From assembly GCA_946800325.1 (NCBI GenBank), contig OX326956.1, positions 41,351,052 to 41,415,051 of the forward strand: a stretch of DNA of 64,000 nucleotides. Direction: 5' to 3'. Shown piece after piece: positions 44,791 to 57,300 of this stretch. Under the pieces are notes generated by a model. It was not told the DNA's origin, searched no databases, and saw only the letters and a list, made by a program, of their open reading frames with translations. The translations under genes were made by a program, and so were the position numbers. Positions within the stretch are counted from its first letter, which is position 1; each line of letters begins with the position of its first letter. Source of the stretch: Luzula sylvatica (taxonomy: Eukaryota > Streptophyta > Magnoliopsida > Poales > Juncaceae).

Positions 44791-45219
44791 ATTAATCGAG
44801 AATCTCGACGGATTTTTACTTTTTATATTTACTACCTAAATTAATTAAACAAAATTACAAATCATAATTTTTTTTAATAAGTTTTGAATATAATTTAACT
44901 AACAAAATACACTATGCCACAAAATTAACATAAACTCAAATAATAATTTAAATAACATAACTGATATCCAAATAACGTAATAAAATTTCAAATAACATAA
45001 CATTATCATGAAAATAAAGAAATGAGAAAAAAAATAAGCAGGAATGTTTTCGTTTCACGCATGTCCCTTGTTGCGAGAAACGAGATAGGAAAATAAATAA
45101 TTTTCCTTGCACGAAGAGAAAAAACGAGAAAAAAGAAATGAAACGCAATAATTTTAAAAATGTCCAATTTTTTTGAATAGTATCCGACAAGGGATCGTTT
45201 TCGCTACTGATACCTAATT

Positions 45220-45312
45220 TTTTTGATACCAATGGAGATCGAACCCACAACCTTTCACAACATATATTTTTTTGTGCTTCACACTCAATCAACTAGGACA
45301 TAGACTCATTGA
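45220..45312 (-). mobile_element. tRNA-derived SINE head, degraded
   Basis: The minus strand shows a tRNA-like head with a TGTCCTAGTTG A-box-like and GGTTCGATCTCC B-box-like segment, closely similar to the head of the SINE at 63154-63286. The body differs and no target duplication is visible. Confidence 0.6.
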
Positions 45313-47850
45313 CAATTCCAAAAAAAAAAAAAAAAACACTTGTAAAAAACACTTCTTCATATATGCTATTGAGCTTGCATCAAATATTTGGGCTTCCATC
45401 AGTCCATGAGAGAGGGCATTCATATCACCCTTCCATAATTTCATTAATGCGAAAGAAATGATTTACAATTGAATTATTTGTTCCAAGCCCAAAACACAAT
45501 AAAAAAAAATTGAATTATTTGTTCCAAGCCCAAAAGACAATAAAAAAAAGAACAATCTCACAATTTGGGGTCCGTATTAACATTGGACCAATACAAATAA
45601 AACAGTACTAAAAACTTAACTCGTGCCTACCATTTTCATTCGCATGTGTCAATTTTGGTTCCATCATATTTAGCCAATGTGACCAGTGTCAATATTTGCT
45701 CTAGAAATTTATATTCTCACTTTTTTAGTTATTTTAATTTTTTTTATATTTCAAAATGATACTCAATAAAAACATTTGATTACTATATAATTACGGTGTT
45801 TGTTTTACATTTTGAGTTTTCGTTAGGTATAATTGTAAATGAAATATTTGTTTTACTTCCAAAAAATTAAGTTTTTTAGTTAGGTATAATTGCATGAATA
45901 CATTTGTGAGGATTTTTATAGTTTATGTGTTATAATTAGCTGTACATACGAGATGATTGCATGAATGTATTTTATGTTATTTGCATGATTGCATGAATGT
46001 ATTTGGGTTTTAAATTTTCAATATTTCAATAGTTGAAAATCAATGATTGGTACTGATAATTATTCGCAAAAATTCATGGAAAAAAAAATGAATTGGCTAC
46101 CTCTTTTGTAATATATTCATGAAATAGAAGTTTTAACACATGCGCATGTACGGAGGCAATAGGTAAGTAATGTGGTGTTTACGAATTTAGTTTAGTTGAG
46201 TTTAGTTCGGACATAACTTTTGGTTTTGACATCACACTGTATCTAACTTTATGTTTTCTTGTATTTTAGAATTTAGTTTAGTTGAGTTTATTTCGTCATT
46301 AGGTAAGTAATGTGGTGTTTACGAACACCGTCAAAATACGTGCAAAAATCATGTGCTTCTTGAAAGTAATGTAGAGAGTATAACCCATACTTGTGCATTT
46401 GAGGCATCCCATTCATCTCAAACAACCAATAAAAAGAGGTTTAAAAATAGAGAGTTCTACCGTAGCCCTCTTTACCTTGCTATACATCCATTTGTGATTC
46501 AACGACTAAGATAATAAATTTGATTGCAATCTAAAGATTAAGATTAAAATTATTTTCCTTAACATACACCCTAAAAAGGGCAAAAAGGTAAATTATTTTC
46601 CTTAACATACACCCTAATCCGGCAAAAAAAACCCCAATAAAGGTATAAAATCCCTGCATGTTCCCTGAAATCGTAAAAATGGGCGAAGTTCTACAAAAAT
46701 AACATGACATTGCTCAAAAAAGGGAAATTTTGCCAAAAAAAACTTCACACTCCAAAAAAAAAATTTTTTTACATCGAAGACGAAATTAGATCCGAAAATG
46801 AACAAATATGTGGACAAACATTTCAAAAACAACAACGTTAAACGATATCAGTGAAAATGAACAAAATATGAGGAGATAAAAATAAAATGGGATGGGTTGT
46901 AAATTGTTTGTTCATGTTTAGGGTTAATACATGGTTCACCTGAAAATTGAAATTCAATTTTTTTTAAAAATTGAAGGTCCACTGGTTCTGTCATTTCACA
47001 ATTACTTTGGTCCAGTCTGTACTTCCATTATCTTTTTATTTGGACGGGCCATTTAACAGAAAGAAAAGTGAATGCCAACCCAGTTAATTCAGTAACTTGT
47101 TAATCCAGCCATGAATTGGACAGTCCATTTAACGAAACGAAAAAGTGAATGCTGGTTCATCGAGGAATATGATGTATTTGTGAAATGAGGGGGTACGTAA
47201 ATATGCCCTCATTTTGGAAAATTTCGCAGATAGGTCCTCGTACCAGAATTAATTGAAAAAATAGAAAATTTCCATTTGGTCCACCATGTTGTCAATTCTT
47301 GCCTCTAGTTCCTCCTGCGACCTCTTGAATTTCAGATGAAGAATTAAACACACGCTCTAGAATGAAAATTAAATGAGAGAGCAAAAGGAAATACAAATAC
47401 CTGAAAAGTATAATAAAACCATATGATTCCATAATCATGCCAATGATTGGCCATCCCATAAGAATCGTCAAAATCCCACCCCAAATGAAATAGTTCCAAA
47501 TGTCAAATTAGGTCATGTCACCAAAAAAGAAAAGAAAACCTTCATTATCCTAAAATTGCAAAAAAGCCCTTATAGTAATTTTTAGCACTGAATTATATAA
47601 AAAAAATGAAACACGGACATTTTATATAAGATCGAGGGATGAAAATGTAAGATTGGTATGTGCCGGTTATATAAAAGAAATCAAACACTGAATTTGCAAA
47701 ATAGCCCTTACAATAATTTTTAACACTGAATTAACCGCATGAACAAATAAATAAAAACCAACAGCTTTATGTGCCGCTTCCTCCAGTTCTGTGGAACTGG
47801 AGATGAATGGTATCCGACGCCAGCTGTCGTATGATTTTAGAAAGGAAAAT
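45313..47850. other. AT-rich intergenic with duplicated segments
   Basis: No gene. There are repeats of a unit ttgaattatttgttccaagcccaaaa (near 45470 and 45512), of taggtaagtaatgtggtgtttacgaa (near 46162 and 46300), and of tgcaaaatagcccttacaataattttta (near 47563 and 47695). The reverse ORF at 44948-45292 crosses the SINE head and is not credible. Confidence 0.45.
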
Positions 47851-48090
47851 GTTGGACATACCCCCATTTCTCCTCCCCACATCCTTGATGAGGTGGATAT
47901 GATTTAACACCTTAAAAATTAACACTTTAATTCATGATTTAGCATCTTAATTGTATGTTCAATCATAAATTGAGATAATTAAACTATAAATTAAGATGTT
48001 AAATCATATTTTTGTGTGTTAATTTTGAAGGTGTTAAACCATATCCTAGTCATCAAGGATGTGAGGGGAGACTACTAGGGGATGTACATC
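47851..48090. mobile_element. MITE, second copy of the CATCCCC family
   Basis: 240 bp. The left arm gttggacatacccccatttctcctccccacatccttgatga pairs with the reverse complement of the right arm (gatgtacatcccctagtagtctcccctcacatccttgatga). The interior is made of inverted tgttaaatcat/atgatttaaca-like phrases. Related to 37375-37605. Confidence 0.7.
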
Positions 48091-49080
48091 ACTACTCAGT
48101 TAGAAATACGAACGTTGGGAATCGAACGTTGGAAGATCCCCAAATAGCCCTTATATTATCCCCTTCTCTCATTCTTCCAAACCCATCTCTCATTTCTTCT
48201 TCTCCTCTTACCAGAATATAATATTGTAATTTATGTCTCAACTCTTCTCAACCAATCAATGGCGATTAGACTCAAATATCTCTCTTCCCAAGCAGAGCGA
48301 GAAGCTAGATTTCCTCCCTGAATCACGAGACTAGTCAAAAATATTGATTTTCTGGCAGATGGCGAGTTTAGCAAAGCCGTAGTGTACCAAAGAACTGCAA
48401 CCCTGATCCGAGTGGTTGGTTCTGGCAGATAACGAGTGTACCAAACTCCTAATTAGGTATATTATACCATGTGTCCTCTTCGTGGTTAATTTATTTGTGA
48501 AGAACTTTCAAAAAGAACCTAAATTGTTTATTTCGATTACTAAATTTCGTCGACAATCTTTACCGTGACCATCTATGTTAGTTCTTAAAGTATGTAGGGA
48601 CTGTTTTGCGATTTTGTAGTCCTTTTGCAATTTAGACACTGTATTTCTTGTTAATTTCAGTGCAATTTAAGCATTTTTCTCCTTAAATTTATACACCTGT
48701 ACTGCTTAATTTAGGCAATTTCTTCTCAAAGTTTCAGTTTTTGCAATTTAGTCAAAACGCTCGTGCTTTTAAAACTTATGAAGAATGCATCGACGGATTT
48801 TTTTTTTTCCAATTTAGAACACATGGTCTACTGTTTCAATTTTTCATTTGATTAATTCTCTTTTCTGTGATAGAATGAATGTTCTTGTGGAATGACCATA
48901 CTGTCCCGGAGCACTTAAAAGGGGCAAATTGGTAAATTGCTCCAGAGGAACAAAACCGTGCAGGGTACATCCTTTTAAGTCTCTGAGAAATTGGTGTTCT
49001 CCTCGAGCCCAAGAATCTCTTGACATGCAAGACAAGAATTCCAGCGTGACGAAAAAGAAGCTATTTTATGTCTACACCAA
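48091..49080. other. Intergenic, nothing recognised
   Basis: Two copies of a ctggcagatggcgagt-like phrase (near 48353 and 48424) and a short open patch at 48890-49060, but no recognisable family. Confidence 0.45.
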
Positions 49081-49258
49081 TGTCTGTGTTTGTGCTTGTT
49101 TATTGTTTATATGTAGTTGTGTTTTATTTATATCTGTCTTTTTATGTTGGTGGGTATTGGTATGGGTGAGTCTCTGTATGTGTGTTTGTGTATGTATGTG
49201 TCTCTGTATGTGTTGCTGTGGTGTGTGTGGTGTGTGTGTATGTGTGTGTATGTGTGGG
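49081..49258 (+). repeat. Degenerate TG-rich (TGTGTATG) tract
   Basis: About 180 bp of TG-dominated sequence with almost no other pattern, ending directly at the G-rich array. The Cys/Val ORFs here are simple translations of it. Confidence 0.85.
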
Positions 49259-49392
49259 CCGGCCAAATAATGGGCCAGGCTTCGGGGGGTCCGGCCCGAA
49301 GAGGGGCCGGGCCTCGGGGGGAGGGGGGTCCGGCCCGAAGAGGGGCCGGGCCTCGGGGGAGGGGGGGGAGGGTCCGGCCCCTCTTGTGTTGA
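49259..49392 (+). repeat. G-rich array, left copy (GGTCCGGCCCGAAGAGGGGCC)
   Basis: Three or so units built from ggtccggcccgaagaggggcc and gggcctcggggggag, with G runs up to eight. The same motif in the same orientation recurs at 62637-62785. The unit is partly palindromic (GGCCCGG, GGGCC) and rich in G-quadruplex-forming runs. Confidence 0.85.
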
Positions 49393-49395
49393 CCG

Positions 49396-51331
49396 TTGGT
49401 TATCTCCGCCTCAAGCTATTGTGAGCCATCTTCCAAGCAAAAGCTCTTTCTCACGAAGGTTTCTGACCAAAGGAAAGAGGTCAGTTCAGTCAAAGGGTCC
49501 ACTTACCAAGGAGCATAGAGAAGGCTATAAAGACCACCAGTTCGACTCCGCCATAGCAAAATGAAGGCCTATAACAATCACCTCTTCAGACCCGTTAACA
49601 ACCAGCTTAACAAACAAACGCTTTCTCTGGTCCTCCTAGGTAATCTTTTGATTCAGTAAGTAGGCTCCTTGTCTTTTCTCCGGAGATGGGCACAACTTCA
49701 GAAAATACCACTTCTCTAAACACCGGACTTTCTCATTCCAAAGGTTCCAAAAATAGCCATTGAAGAGGCTTGGCTTTATATATGTTAGATATTCGAAAAC
49801 AGAATCACAGCGAGGTCAACTACTCGACTGAGCCAGACGAATGCCGAAGAAGTCCTACTAATAGCTCTGTGTTTTCAGGAAGATGTTTCCAATCTCCACT
49901 CCCGAAAGGATGCCCTATTCTATTGAACCTCTTTTTGCATCGGTTCGACAAGAGCGAGCTACAATGTTTTCGTACGAAGGGTAAGATAGGCCTTTTTTTG
50001 GCGGATGAACTTCTACTGTTGAGCCTAGTAAGAGATACGGAACCTACTCCGCCCTAAATATATTAAGGGTCAACCATAAGAAAAGACATTCTTTTTATGT
50101 GACGTAGCAAGTGTTCAAGTCATCCCAATTCCGGGAATCCCCACTTTGGAGCACTTTTTCGGATGTTTCAGAGGAATAGATAGCTTACGCAAGGGTCCCT
50201 GGTACTTCATTGCGAGTGATGGTATTTATCCCAAGTAGCTAATTTCCGGGTCTCAAGTTGAAGCTACAGAAGATTTTCACTAGAGATAAAGAAGGGCAAA
50301 TCAGGGCTCTGGTGGGAGCACTCTGATTATGGGCAGGAGAGGAGAGCCCTGCAGTAAGATGAACTCAATTCTGACTGTCCAAAGGGAAAGTGCTTACAAG
50401 AAATTCAATATGGAGTAGACGCGTAAGTGGATTCGAAGCACTTGAAACAAACTTAACTTACCTAACGTCTCCGGTTGACTTGACTGACCTTTCCATGCTC
50501 TGAGATGACCTGGAAAGAGGGCTTCCTTTTAAGCTAGATTTCTAGCAGTGCACAAAAGAGGCAGTTTCACCTCCAGCAGGCTGTAAACTGTTCATTCGGA
50601 AACCAATCTCTTTTTCATCACAAAAGTAGTCTAATCTCAGCCTTGGCAGCTGCCTCTTCTTCGTTTGAGTTTGTCTTGCTATTCCTTATTCTAAGTCTTC
50701 GCGATCCCGAACGCTGTGAAGCAAGCATTGTTGTGTCCTGCTCACGACTGGTTGGTGTATGAAGATCTTGCGTCTCATCCCATGTGATGGGACTTTTGGT
50801 CAGGTTGCACCTTTACGGAGGATGTCAAAAATTTCAGAATTACGAAGTGAGGGGCGCGCAGCGGGGGCAAATCTATCTTTGTATCTTGGTCCTTGCATTT
50901 TTTTTGCTTCAGATTGAACTTCTGGGGTAGTGAATCGATCCCGAGATCAGAATCCTTCGCTGCCCATTAATCACTATCACCTTGTGATCGTCACATTTGC
51001 TGCGACCGCAAAAGCTGCGAGGCCACCAATGACTTATTGCTGTGACTGAGTCATCTTGGTCTCTAATTGAAGCTTTATCTATCTATTGCAGCCTTCCCAT
51101 TGGTAAAAGAACTGGCTTAGGTCATGATAGCTTCCTTTTTATCTACATCTTTCCTCGTATGAAATCAATCAGTTTCTTCGGGGTTTGCCTCTGTCTCCTT
51201 CATCCCTTCCAAACACCAACCCAATCTCCATTCCTTGATGGGAAATGAGCAAGACCATATGTTTCTCCAAAAGAGAGCCCCTATATAAACCTACCCCTTA
51301 CTACCCGAACTTCTTACCTGAAAATAGGACT
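49396..51331. other. Organelle-like (probably mitochondrial) DNA, left part
   Basis: The composition jumps to near 45 percent GC, without TE signatures and without the AT-rich texture of the surroundings. Wording resembles plant mitochondrial intergenic DNA. ORFs such as 49770-50057 and 51042-51248 have no recognisable family, and I recognise no mitochondrial gene, so the assignment is an inference from texture. The segment aggggcgcgcagcgggg (about 50850-50866) recurs inverted at 61405-61421 in the right part, linking the two flanks of the copia insertion. Confidence 0.45.
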
Positions 51332-51963
51332 TGTAGGATTATACACACGAATTAGAGATTTGCAGCGGAATTATTTCGTATGTATAACCTAATTCTACCC
51401 TGAATCACACTCGAAAAACATCGAAAAAGGAAGAGTAATCAGAATTTACCTCGTACAAGTTAGTACGTGATGCCTTCTCCTCCAGATCTCGTGAACCTTC
51501 TCCAAGGATTGCTCTTGCACTCCCTCTACTTGTGTCCACCTCGATTTCGTCTGATCAGAACCGCCAAAACCGTTCTAGTCAGTTTTGCGATTATATCTCT
51601 CAAGAAATTACTCAGATCTCTCTTCTATTTTTCTCTAGATCTCTCTTTGAAAATCTGTGGGAGAAAGAAGAAATTTCGGCTGAATTAGGTCAGAAATTCG
51701 GCAGCCCTTAGGTGAGAGAAACTCGAAATCAGAATTATATTTATAGGCAAAATTAGGTTAAAACCCTAGCTTTCGGATTGGGCCGAAATTAGTTTAAAAC
51801 TCTAATTATCTGAATGGTCTGAATGGGCCCGAAATTAGATTAAATCCTAATTATCAGAAATTAGGTTAAATCCCTAATAATATTAACGGCCCAATTCTGA
51901 CTGCAGATTTGCCTACATAATATAAATTCTTCCAAGTTAATTCTTAAGCCATATTTTCTTTCA
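51332..51963 (-). repeat. 3-prime LTR of the young copia element
   Basis: 632-bp repeat with TG...CA ends, next to the polypurine tract. Confidence 0.9.
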
Positions 51964-53265
51964 AACTCCCTCTTGGATTAAGACTTAATCAACTTGGTCA
52001 TATGTCCAACATATGTCGTGAGATCTAATCACACGTGATTTCATTTTGTTTGTCCAACAAACGTATTGGTGAGCATTATCTTGAGAATCCGATATGTTAC
52101 GAAATCTTGGTGTGACCGTTGTAGGTTCGTATAAGACTGGCAGTGGATATGGCAGCAATCCACAAGGTATTGCGAGCACTAGACTGCCGTTAATACCTAC
52201 CCAGAATTAGAACGAAAAAGGTGGAGAACACCTTTATGAAGATGCAGTACATCTTCATACCTGGCTCAGATAAGTGTTACTAGTCCTCTTGTTCGCGATA
52301 TCTTCCGATCAAAAGAGTCACGGTGAAGCCTAAAACTTCAAGTCATCCTCTTTTCTTTTGATCAGATATACTCTTTTCTCGATAAGAATTAGATTGATAA
52401 TAACAATGCGAACTCTATTGAGTTCCATCGAGCTTGGCCAAGCATTTCATCAATCTCAATTCAATCGAGGGGCCCGAGAGATATCTCCCTCTATCCTTTT
52501 TCAAGGCTAGAAAGGAACAATTCCTATCTCGCAACCTCACATTCTTTGCCTATGCTAAAAACAATACTCAATTATAATCTCTGCTACACAGTTACGCGTA
52601 GGGTTAATTACATCAAAGCATTGTCTTTTCACATACTAGGTATCCGTGAGATCACTCAAGTATGAAGCACTAAAACGCACTATCTGGATATGAGTTTGTC
52701 TCCAATGACTCTAACCATGTCACAAACTCATATAGTGGTCAGTCCAATATACGACACCACGTATATCCATATTCTAGAATCGACGCTACCGTCTCAGATC
52801 AGTAAAACCTGATCATCTCATCTACGAATATGCCGGTGTATGTAAAAGTCTCTATTCAGTGAATGGACTACCTGGTTCAAATCTATGAACAACTTTATAC
52901 ACGAGGGACGTTTTAGAATTATATTCATCCCGTTTAGTGGTTTTACTATCATTCAATTGACGAATCAATATGCCAGACTAAAACCATGCAACATATTATT
53001 CTCAACTGACTCGATGCACTAAACTAGAATAAAATTCAAGGTCTATCCGATTATTATAATCGAATAACCTCTCACACACTTTCTTGTTATTTAAAATTTT
53101 TGAAATATGAAGGTTTAGGTCATATGATGAATAATAATATAAATATCTGTCTCATAAACAAATACAATCCCAATAACACGTCTAGGGCATAATAAATGTT
53201 TTCCCACTTGCACTAGGCAGATCAAATCCCCTTATACAATAAGAAACATAAATAAAATACACAAT

Positions 53266-54406
53266 CTAACACTGCGATAGATATCCCAATCCTATCGCCC
53301 TAGCATGCTGCTCATGCTTGGCACGTGATAGTGGCTTCGTAAATGGATCGGCTACGTTATCCTCAGTAGGTATCTTCATTATTTTCACGTCACCTCTCTT
53401 CGTAATCTCACGAATCAAGTGGTAACGCCGGAGTACATGTTTGGACCGATGATGCGCTTGCGGTTCCTTAGATACTTGGCATAACGTCAAGTTCCATCAC
53501 GAACTGTCGTAGCCAGACAGCCTCCTTTGCTGCTTCCGAAGCCGCGATGTATTCCGCTTCAGTTGTAGAATCAGCCACCGTCTTCTGTTTGGAGCTTTTC
53601 CAAACAACAGCTCCCCCATTGAGCGTAAAGACGTAACCACTTTGAGACTGGAAATCGTCCGGGCAAGTTTGGAAACTAGCATCTGTATATCCTTGGATAA
53701 TCAGATCTCTTTCCGAATCACCATAGACAAGAAACATATCTTTAGTATTCCTTAGATACTTAAGAACGCTCTTGACTGCGGACCAGTGAGCTTCCCCGGG
53801 ATCAGACTGATAGCGGGAAGTCACACTCAACGCATATGCGACATCTGGTCTAATACATATCATGGCATACATGATCGATCCTATAGCCGAAGCGTATGGG
53901 ATCCGACTCATTCGCTCACGTTCAGCGTCCGTTGAAGGACACTGAGCCTTAGTGAGAGTGATGCCATGTGACATTGGCAGAAATCCTTTCTTGGATTGCT
54001 CCATGTGAAACCTAGTTATCACTTTGTCAATATATGTACTTTGACTTAGTCCGAGAAGTCTCCTCGATCTATCTCTATAGATCTTCACGCCTAAAATATA
54101 GGCAGCTTCTCGTAAGTCCTTCATTGCGGATTGACTATCCAAATATGTCTTAACCTGGTTAAGCATCGGGATGTCATTTCCAATGAGTAAGATGTCGTCC
54201 ACGTACAAGATGAGGAATACAACCGAACTCCCACTGAATTTCTTGTATACACAAGGTTCCTCGATATTTTGAATGAAACCATACTTTGCGATAACCTCAT
54301 CGAATCGTATGTTCCACGCACGAGATGCTTGTTTTAATTCATAAATGGATCTCATAAGCTTGCACACTTTATTCGTATTCTTTGGATCGACAAAACCCTC
54401 GGGTTG
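53266..54406 (-). pseudogene. Copia RT (C-terminal part) and RNase H, broken
   Basis: After the CACTA insertion the frame resumes with QPEGFVDP, VCKLMRSIYELKQASRAW and the RT catalytic LYVDDILLIGND. It continues with GSIMYAMICIRPDVAYALSV and into RNase H (GYTDASFQTCPDD; KQKTVADSTTEAEYIA; EAVWLRQF). The frame stops just after LDVMPSI (53468). The next segment, in another frame, is SKEPQAHHRSKHVLRRYHLI to the normal end (53266). The stretch between, which in relatives carries the YCDNxGA motif with a catalytic Asp, is missing, so a deletion of a few tens of bases has removed it and shifted the frame. Confidence 0.85.
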
Positions 54407-54805
54407 CACTACAACATATACACTGTTTTGGTACGGGCAAAAACCGTCCCAATAAGGTCCAAAACCGTCCCAATAAGCATTTTGGTACGGTAGGCCGTCC
54501 CAAACGTCCCGTACCAACAGTGGGCGTACCTGTCAGCTACGGGCCGTCCCAACAATCCTTTTGGGACGAGCATATTTGGGACGGGCCGTCCCTAAACTGA
54601 TGCCTGACGTGACTGTGCGCAGAAGTACTATGACAGCTGTTTTGGGACGGGCCGTCCCAAAAAGCTTATTGGGACGGCTAGAGTTTTGGGACGGCCCGTC
54701 CCAATAAGAAATATATTAATATTTTAATTTTCTGATGATTATATATATTATTATTTCTTATTATTAATATTATTATTTATTATTATATATTATTATTTCT
54801 TATAA

Positions 54806-54842
<37 letters not shown>

Positions 54843-56226
54843 TACTTAATAACATATATAATTGTATAATTTTATATATAATTAAATAATTACACTACAA
54901 AAATCACACATACATACACATATTACTTAATACAAAAAAATTAGAAAGTTCGAATAACATCTAAGTAAAACAACGACAAAATACAAAATACAAAAAAATT
55001 ACACATACATACACATTACTCAATACAAAAAAATTAACGTCTTGTTGAAGCAAGCAATTCCATCCACTGTGAATTGGCTAAAAAGTACAAAATTGCGCAT
55101 AAAATAAACCCTAATTCCGCAGAAATTGCGCATAAAATAAACCCTAATTAAGCCCTAAAATAAACCTTAAATAAACCCTAATTAAACCCTAATTAAGCCC
55201 TAAAGTAAACCCTAATTAAGCCCTAAATAAACACTAATTGCGCATAAAATAAACCCTAAATAAACCCTAAGTAAGCCCTAATCGCATAAAATAAACCCTA
55301 ATTGCGCAGAAATTAAACCCTAATTGCAGAAATCGCAGAAATTAAGCAGTAATCGCAGAAATCGCAGTAATTGCAGTAATCACAGAAATTAAGCCCTAAT
55401 TAAGCAGTAATCGCAGAAATTAAGCCCTAATTAAGCAGTAATCGCATAAATTAAGCAGTAATTAAGCAGTAATCAAATAAAATAAACCCTAATCGCAGAA
55501 ATTAGCCCTTAAATCGTAGAAATTAGCAGAAAATAAACCCTAATCGCATAAAATAAAAAATAAACCGCAGAAAATAAACCCTAAATCGCATAAAAAGTAC
55601 CTGGCTGTGAGAGGAGAAGTCGCGAGAGAGGGGAGACGTAGCCGTCGCCAGTCATGAGAGGAGAAGTCGCCGCCGCCGTCGCCGTCGTCCAGCCATCGCC
55701 GTCGTCCAGCCATCGCCGGTTGCAGTCAGCGTTTCTACTTCGGCTTCGGCTGTGAGAGGGTCTCGATGGTGGGGAAAGGATTTAGGGTTTAGAGGGCGTG
55801 AGAGGGGCTGAGAGACAGAGAAAGAGAGAGCGAGAGGACAAAGGGGGGAAATGAGAGAGAGAGACGAGAGAGGGGGAAATGAATGAGAGAGAGAGACGAG
55901 AGAGGGCGTCGGTTAGGGAAGTGTGTATTTTATTTTGGGACGGTATTTTATTTTGGGACGGTCCGTACGAAAATTGTTGGTACGGTAGATTGGTTTGGGA
56001 CGGGCCGTCATAACCTTGTTGGGACGGTATATCCAATTTGGTATGGCCCGTAGCTAAATTTTGGGACGGTTTTCCTCAGTTGCTACGGCCCGTCCGTAAA
56101 TTTTGGGACGGTTTTTCTCATTTGGTACGGCCCGTAGCTAATTAGGGACAGTTTTTGTGACGGCCCGTACCAATAAAGCTAATATTTAGCTACGGCCCGT
56201 CCCAAATAAGCTGATATGTTGTAGTG
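54407..56226. mobile_element. Non-autonomous CACTA (En/Spm) transposon inside the copia RT
   Basis: It starts CACTACAACATATA and ends ATATGTTGTAGTG, the CACTA-type terminal inverted repeat, with a 3-bp target duplication TTG (54404-54406 and 56227-56229). Removing the insert restores a continuous RT reading frame, with Gln encoded by the duplicated codon. Both ends (about 54425-54720 and 55925-56226) carry many copies of GGGACGGGCCGTCCC-type palindromes and TTGGTACGG motifs in both orientations, the subterminal transposase-binding layout of this superfamily. The middle holds (TA)n, CCCTAAT-type repeats, and a CT/GA-rich segment. No transposase is present. Confidence 0.95.
55085..55590 (-). 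repeat. Telomere-like CCCTAA/AAACCCTAATT degenerate array
   Basis: About 500 bp of ataaaccctaatt, aagccctaaa and gcagaaatt phrases in a loose tandem pattern. It resembles the plant telomere repeat CCCTAAA, but it is irregular and lies wholly inside the CACTA element. Confidence 0.8.
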
Positions 56227-57300
56227 TTGTGTCATATACACATCCTCGGTAAGGTTCCCGTTAAGGAAAGCGGTTTTGACATCCATCTGCCATATCTCAT
56301 AATCGTGATATGCAGCTATCGCTAAAAGAATGCGAATACTTTTAAACATGGCTACTGGAGAAAACGTTTCATCATAGTCTATACCATGAATTTGCTTGAA
56401 ACCTTTCGCCACCAGTCTTGCTTTAAAAGTGTGTACATTACCATCCATGTCGATTTTCTTCTTGAAAACCCATTTGCACCCAACGGTCTTAGCACCATTA
56501 GGTAGATCAATAAGATTCCAAACCTTATTATCATACATGGACTGGATCTCGGTTTTCATGGCGTCATGCCATTTCGAGGAATCCAAACTAGACATAGCAC
56601 CTTTGTAGGAGGTTGGCTCATCATCTAGAGTCAACTCATCATCGTCATTACTAATGAGAAATCCATATCTCTCAGGTTCTTGACGAATCCTACCAGATCT
56701 ACGTAGAGCTTGTGTATTAGAGTCTGGTTCACCATCCAATGGTAACTCAGAATCTGGTTCCAAATCAACCTGTTCACGTTGTGGTTCTCGAATTTCTTCG
56801 AGATCAATTTTACTCCCACTGGCTCGACGATCTAGGAATTCCTTCTCTAAGAAGTGTCCACGTCGAGCCACGAAAACCTTGTTTTCGCTCGGCAAGTAAA
56901 AGTAGTATCCTCTTGTTTCTTGAGGATACCCCACAAATAAACATTTGTCTGATCTTGGCTCGAGTTTTTCCGTCAATAACCTTTTGACATATGCCTCGCA
57001 ACCCCAAATCTTAAGATAAGACAATGATGGCACCTTGCCATGCCATAACTCATATGGTGTCTTTTCAACCGATTTGGACGGAACTCTATTCAGTATATGA
57101 GCGGCCGTTTGAAGCGCGAAACCCCAAAATGACTTTGGCAAATCTGTTCGACTCATCATCGAGCGAACCATGTCTAACAAAGTCCGATTCCTCCTCTCGG
57201 ACACTCCATTCCATTGGGGTGTACCGGGTGGAGTCCATTGTGATACTATACCACAATCTCGAAGATAGTCCTCAAACTCATAGCTCAAGTATTCGCCACC
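56227..57300 (-). pseudogene. Copia integrase C-terminal part and RT start
   Basis: Continues from the stop at 57301: GGEYLSYEFEDYLRDCGI, the integrase WTPPGTPQWNGVSERRNRT signature with its last catalytic Glu, and the integrase C-terminal region (SYLKIWGCEAYVKRL, KCLFVGYPQETRGYYFY). The RT start follows: WHDAMKTEIQSMYDNKVWNL, GCKWVFKKKIDMDG, KARLVAKGFKQIHGIDYDET and WQMDVKTAFLNGNLTEDVYM. At 56230 it is cut by the CACTA transposon; the annotated frame then reads about 15 residues of foreign sequence. Confidence 0.88.

Noticed and set aside
49770..50057. 95-codon ORF in the organelle-like block
   Set aside because: No recognisable family. Anonymous ORFs of this size are expected in GC-richer noncoding organelle DNA.
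55085..55590. True interstitial telomere or fusion point
   Set aside because: Repeats are irregular and lie between the TIRs of a CACTA element.
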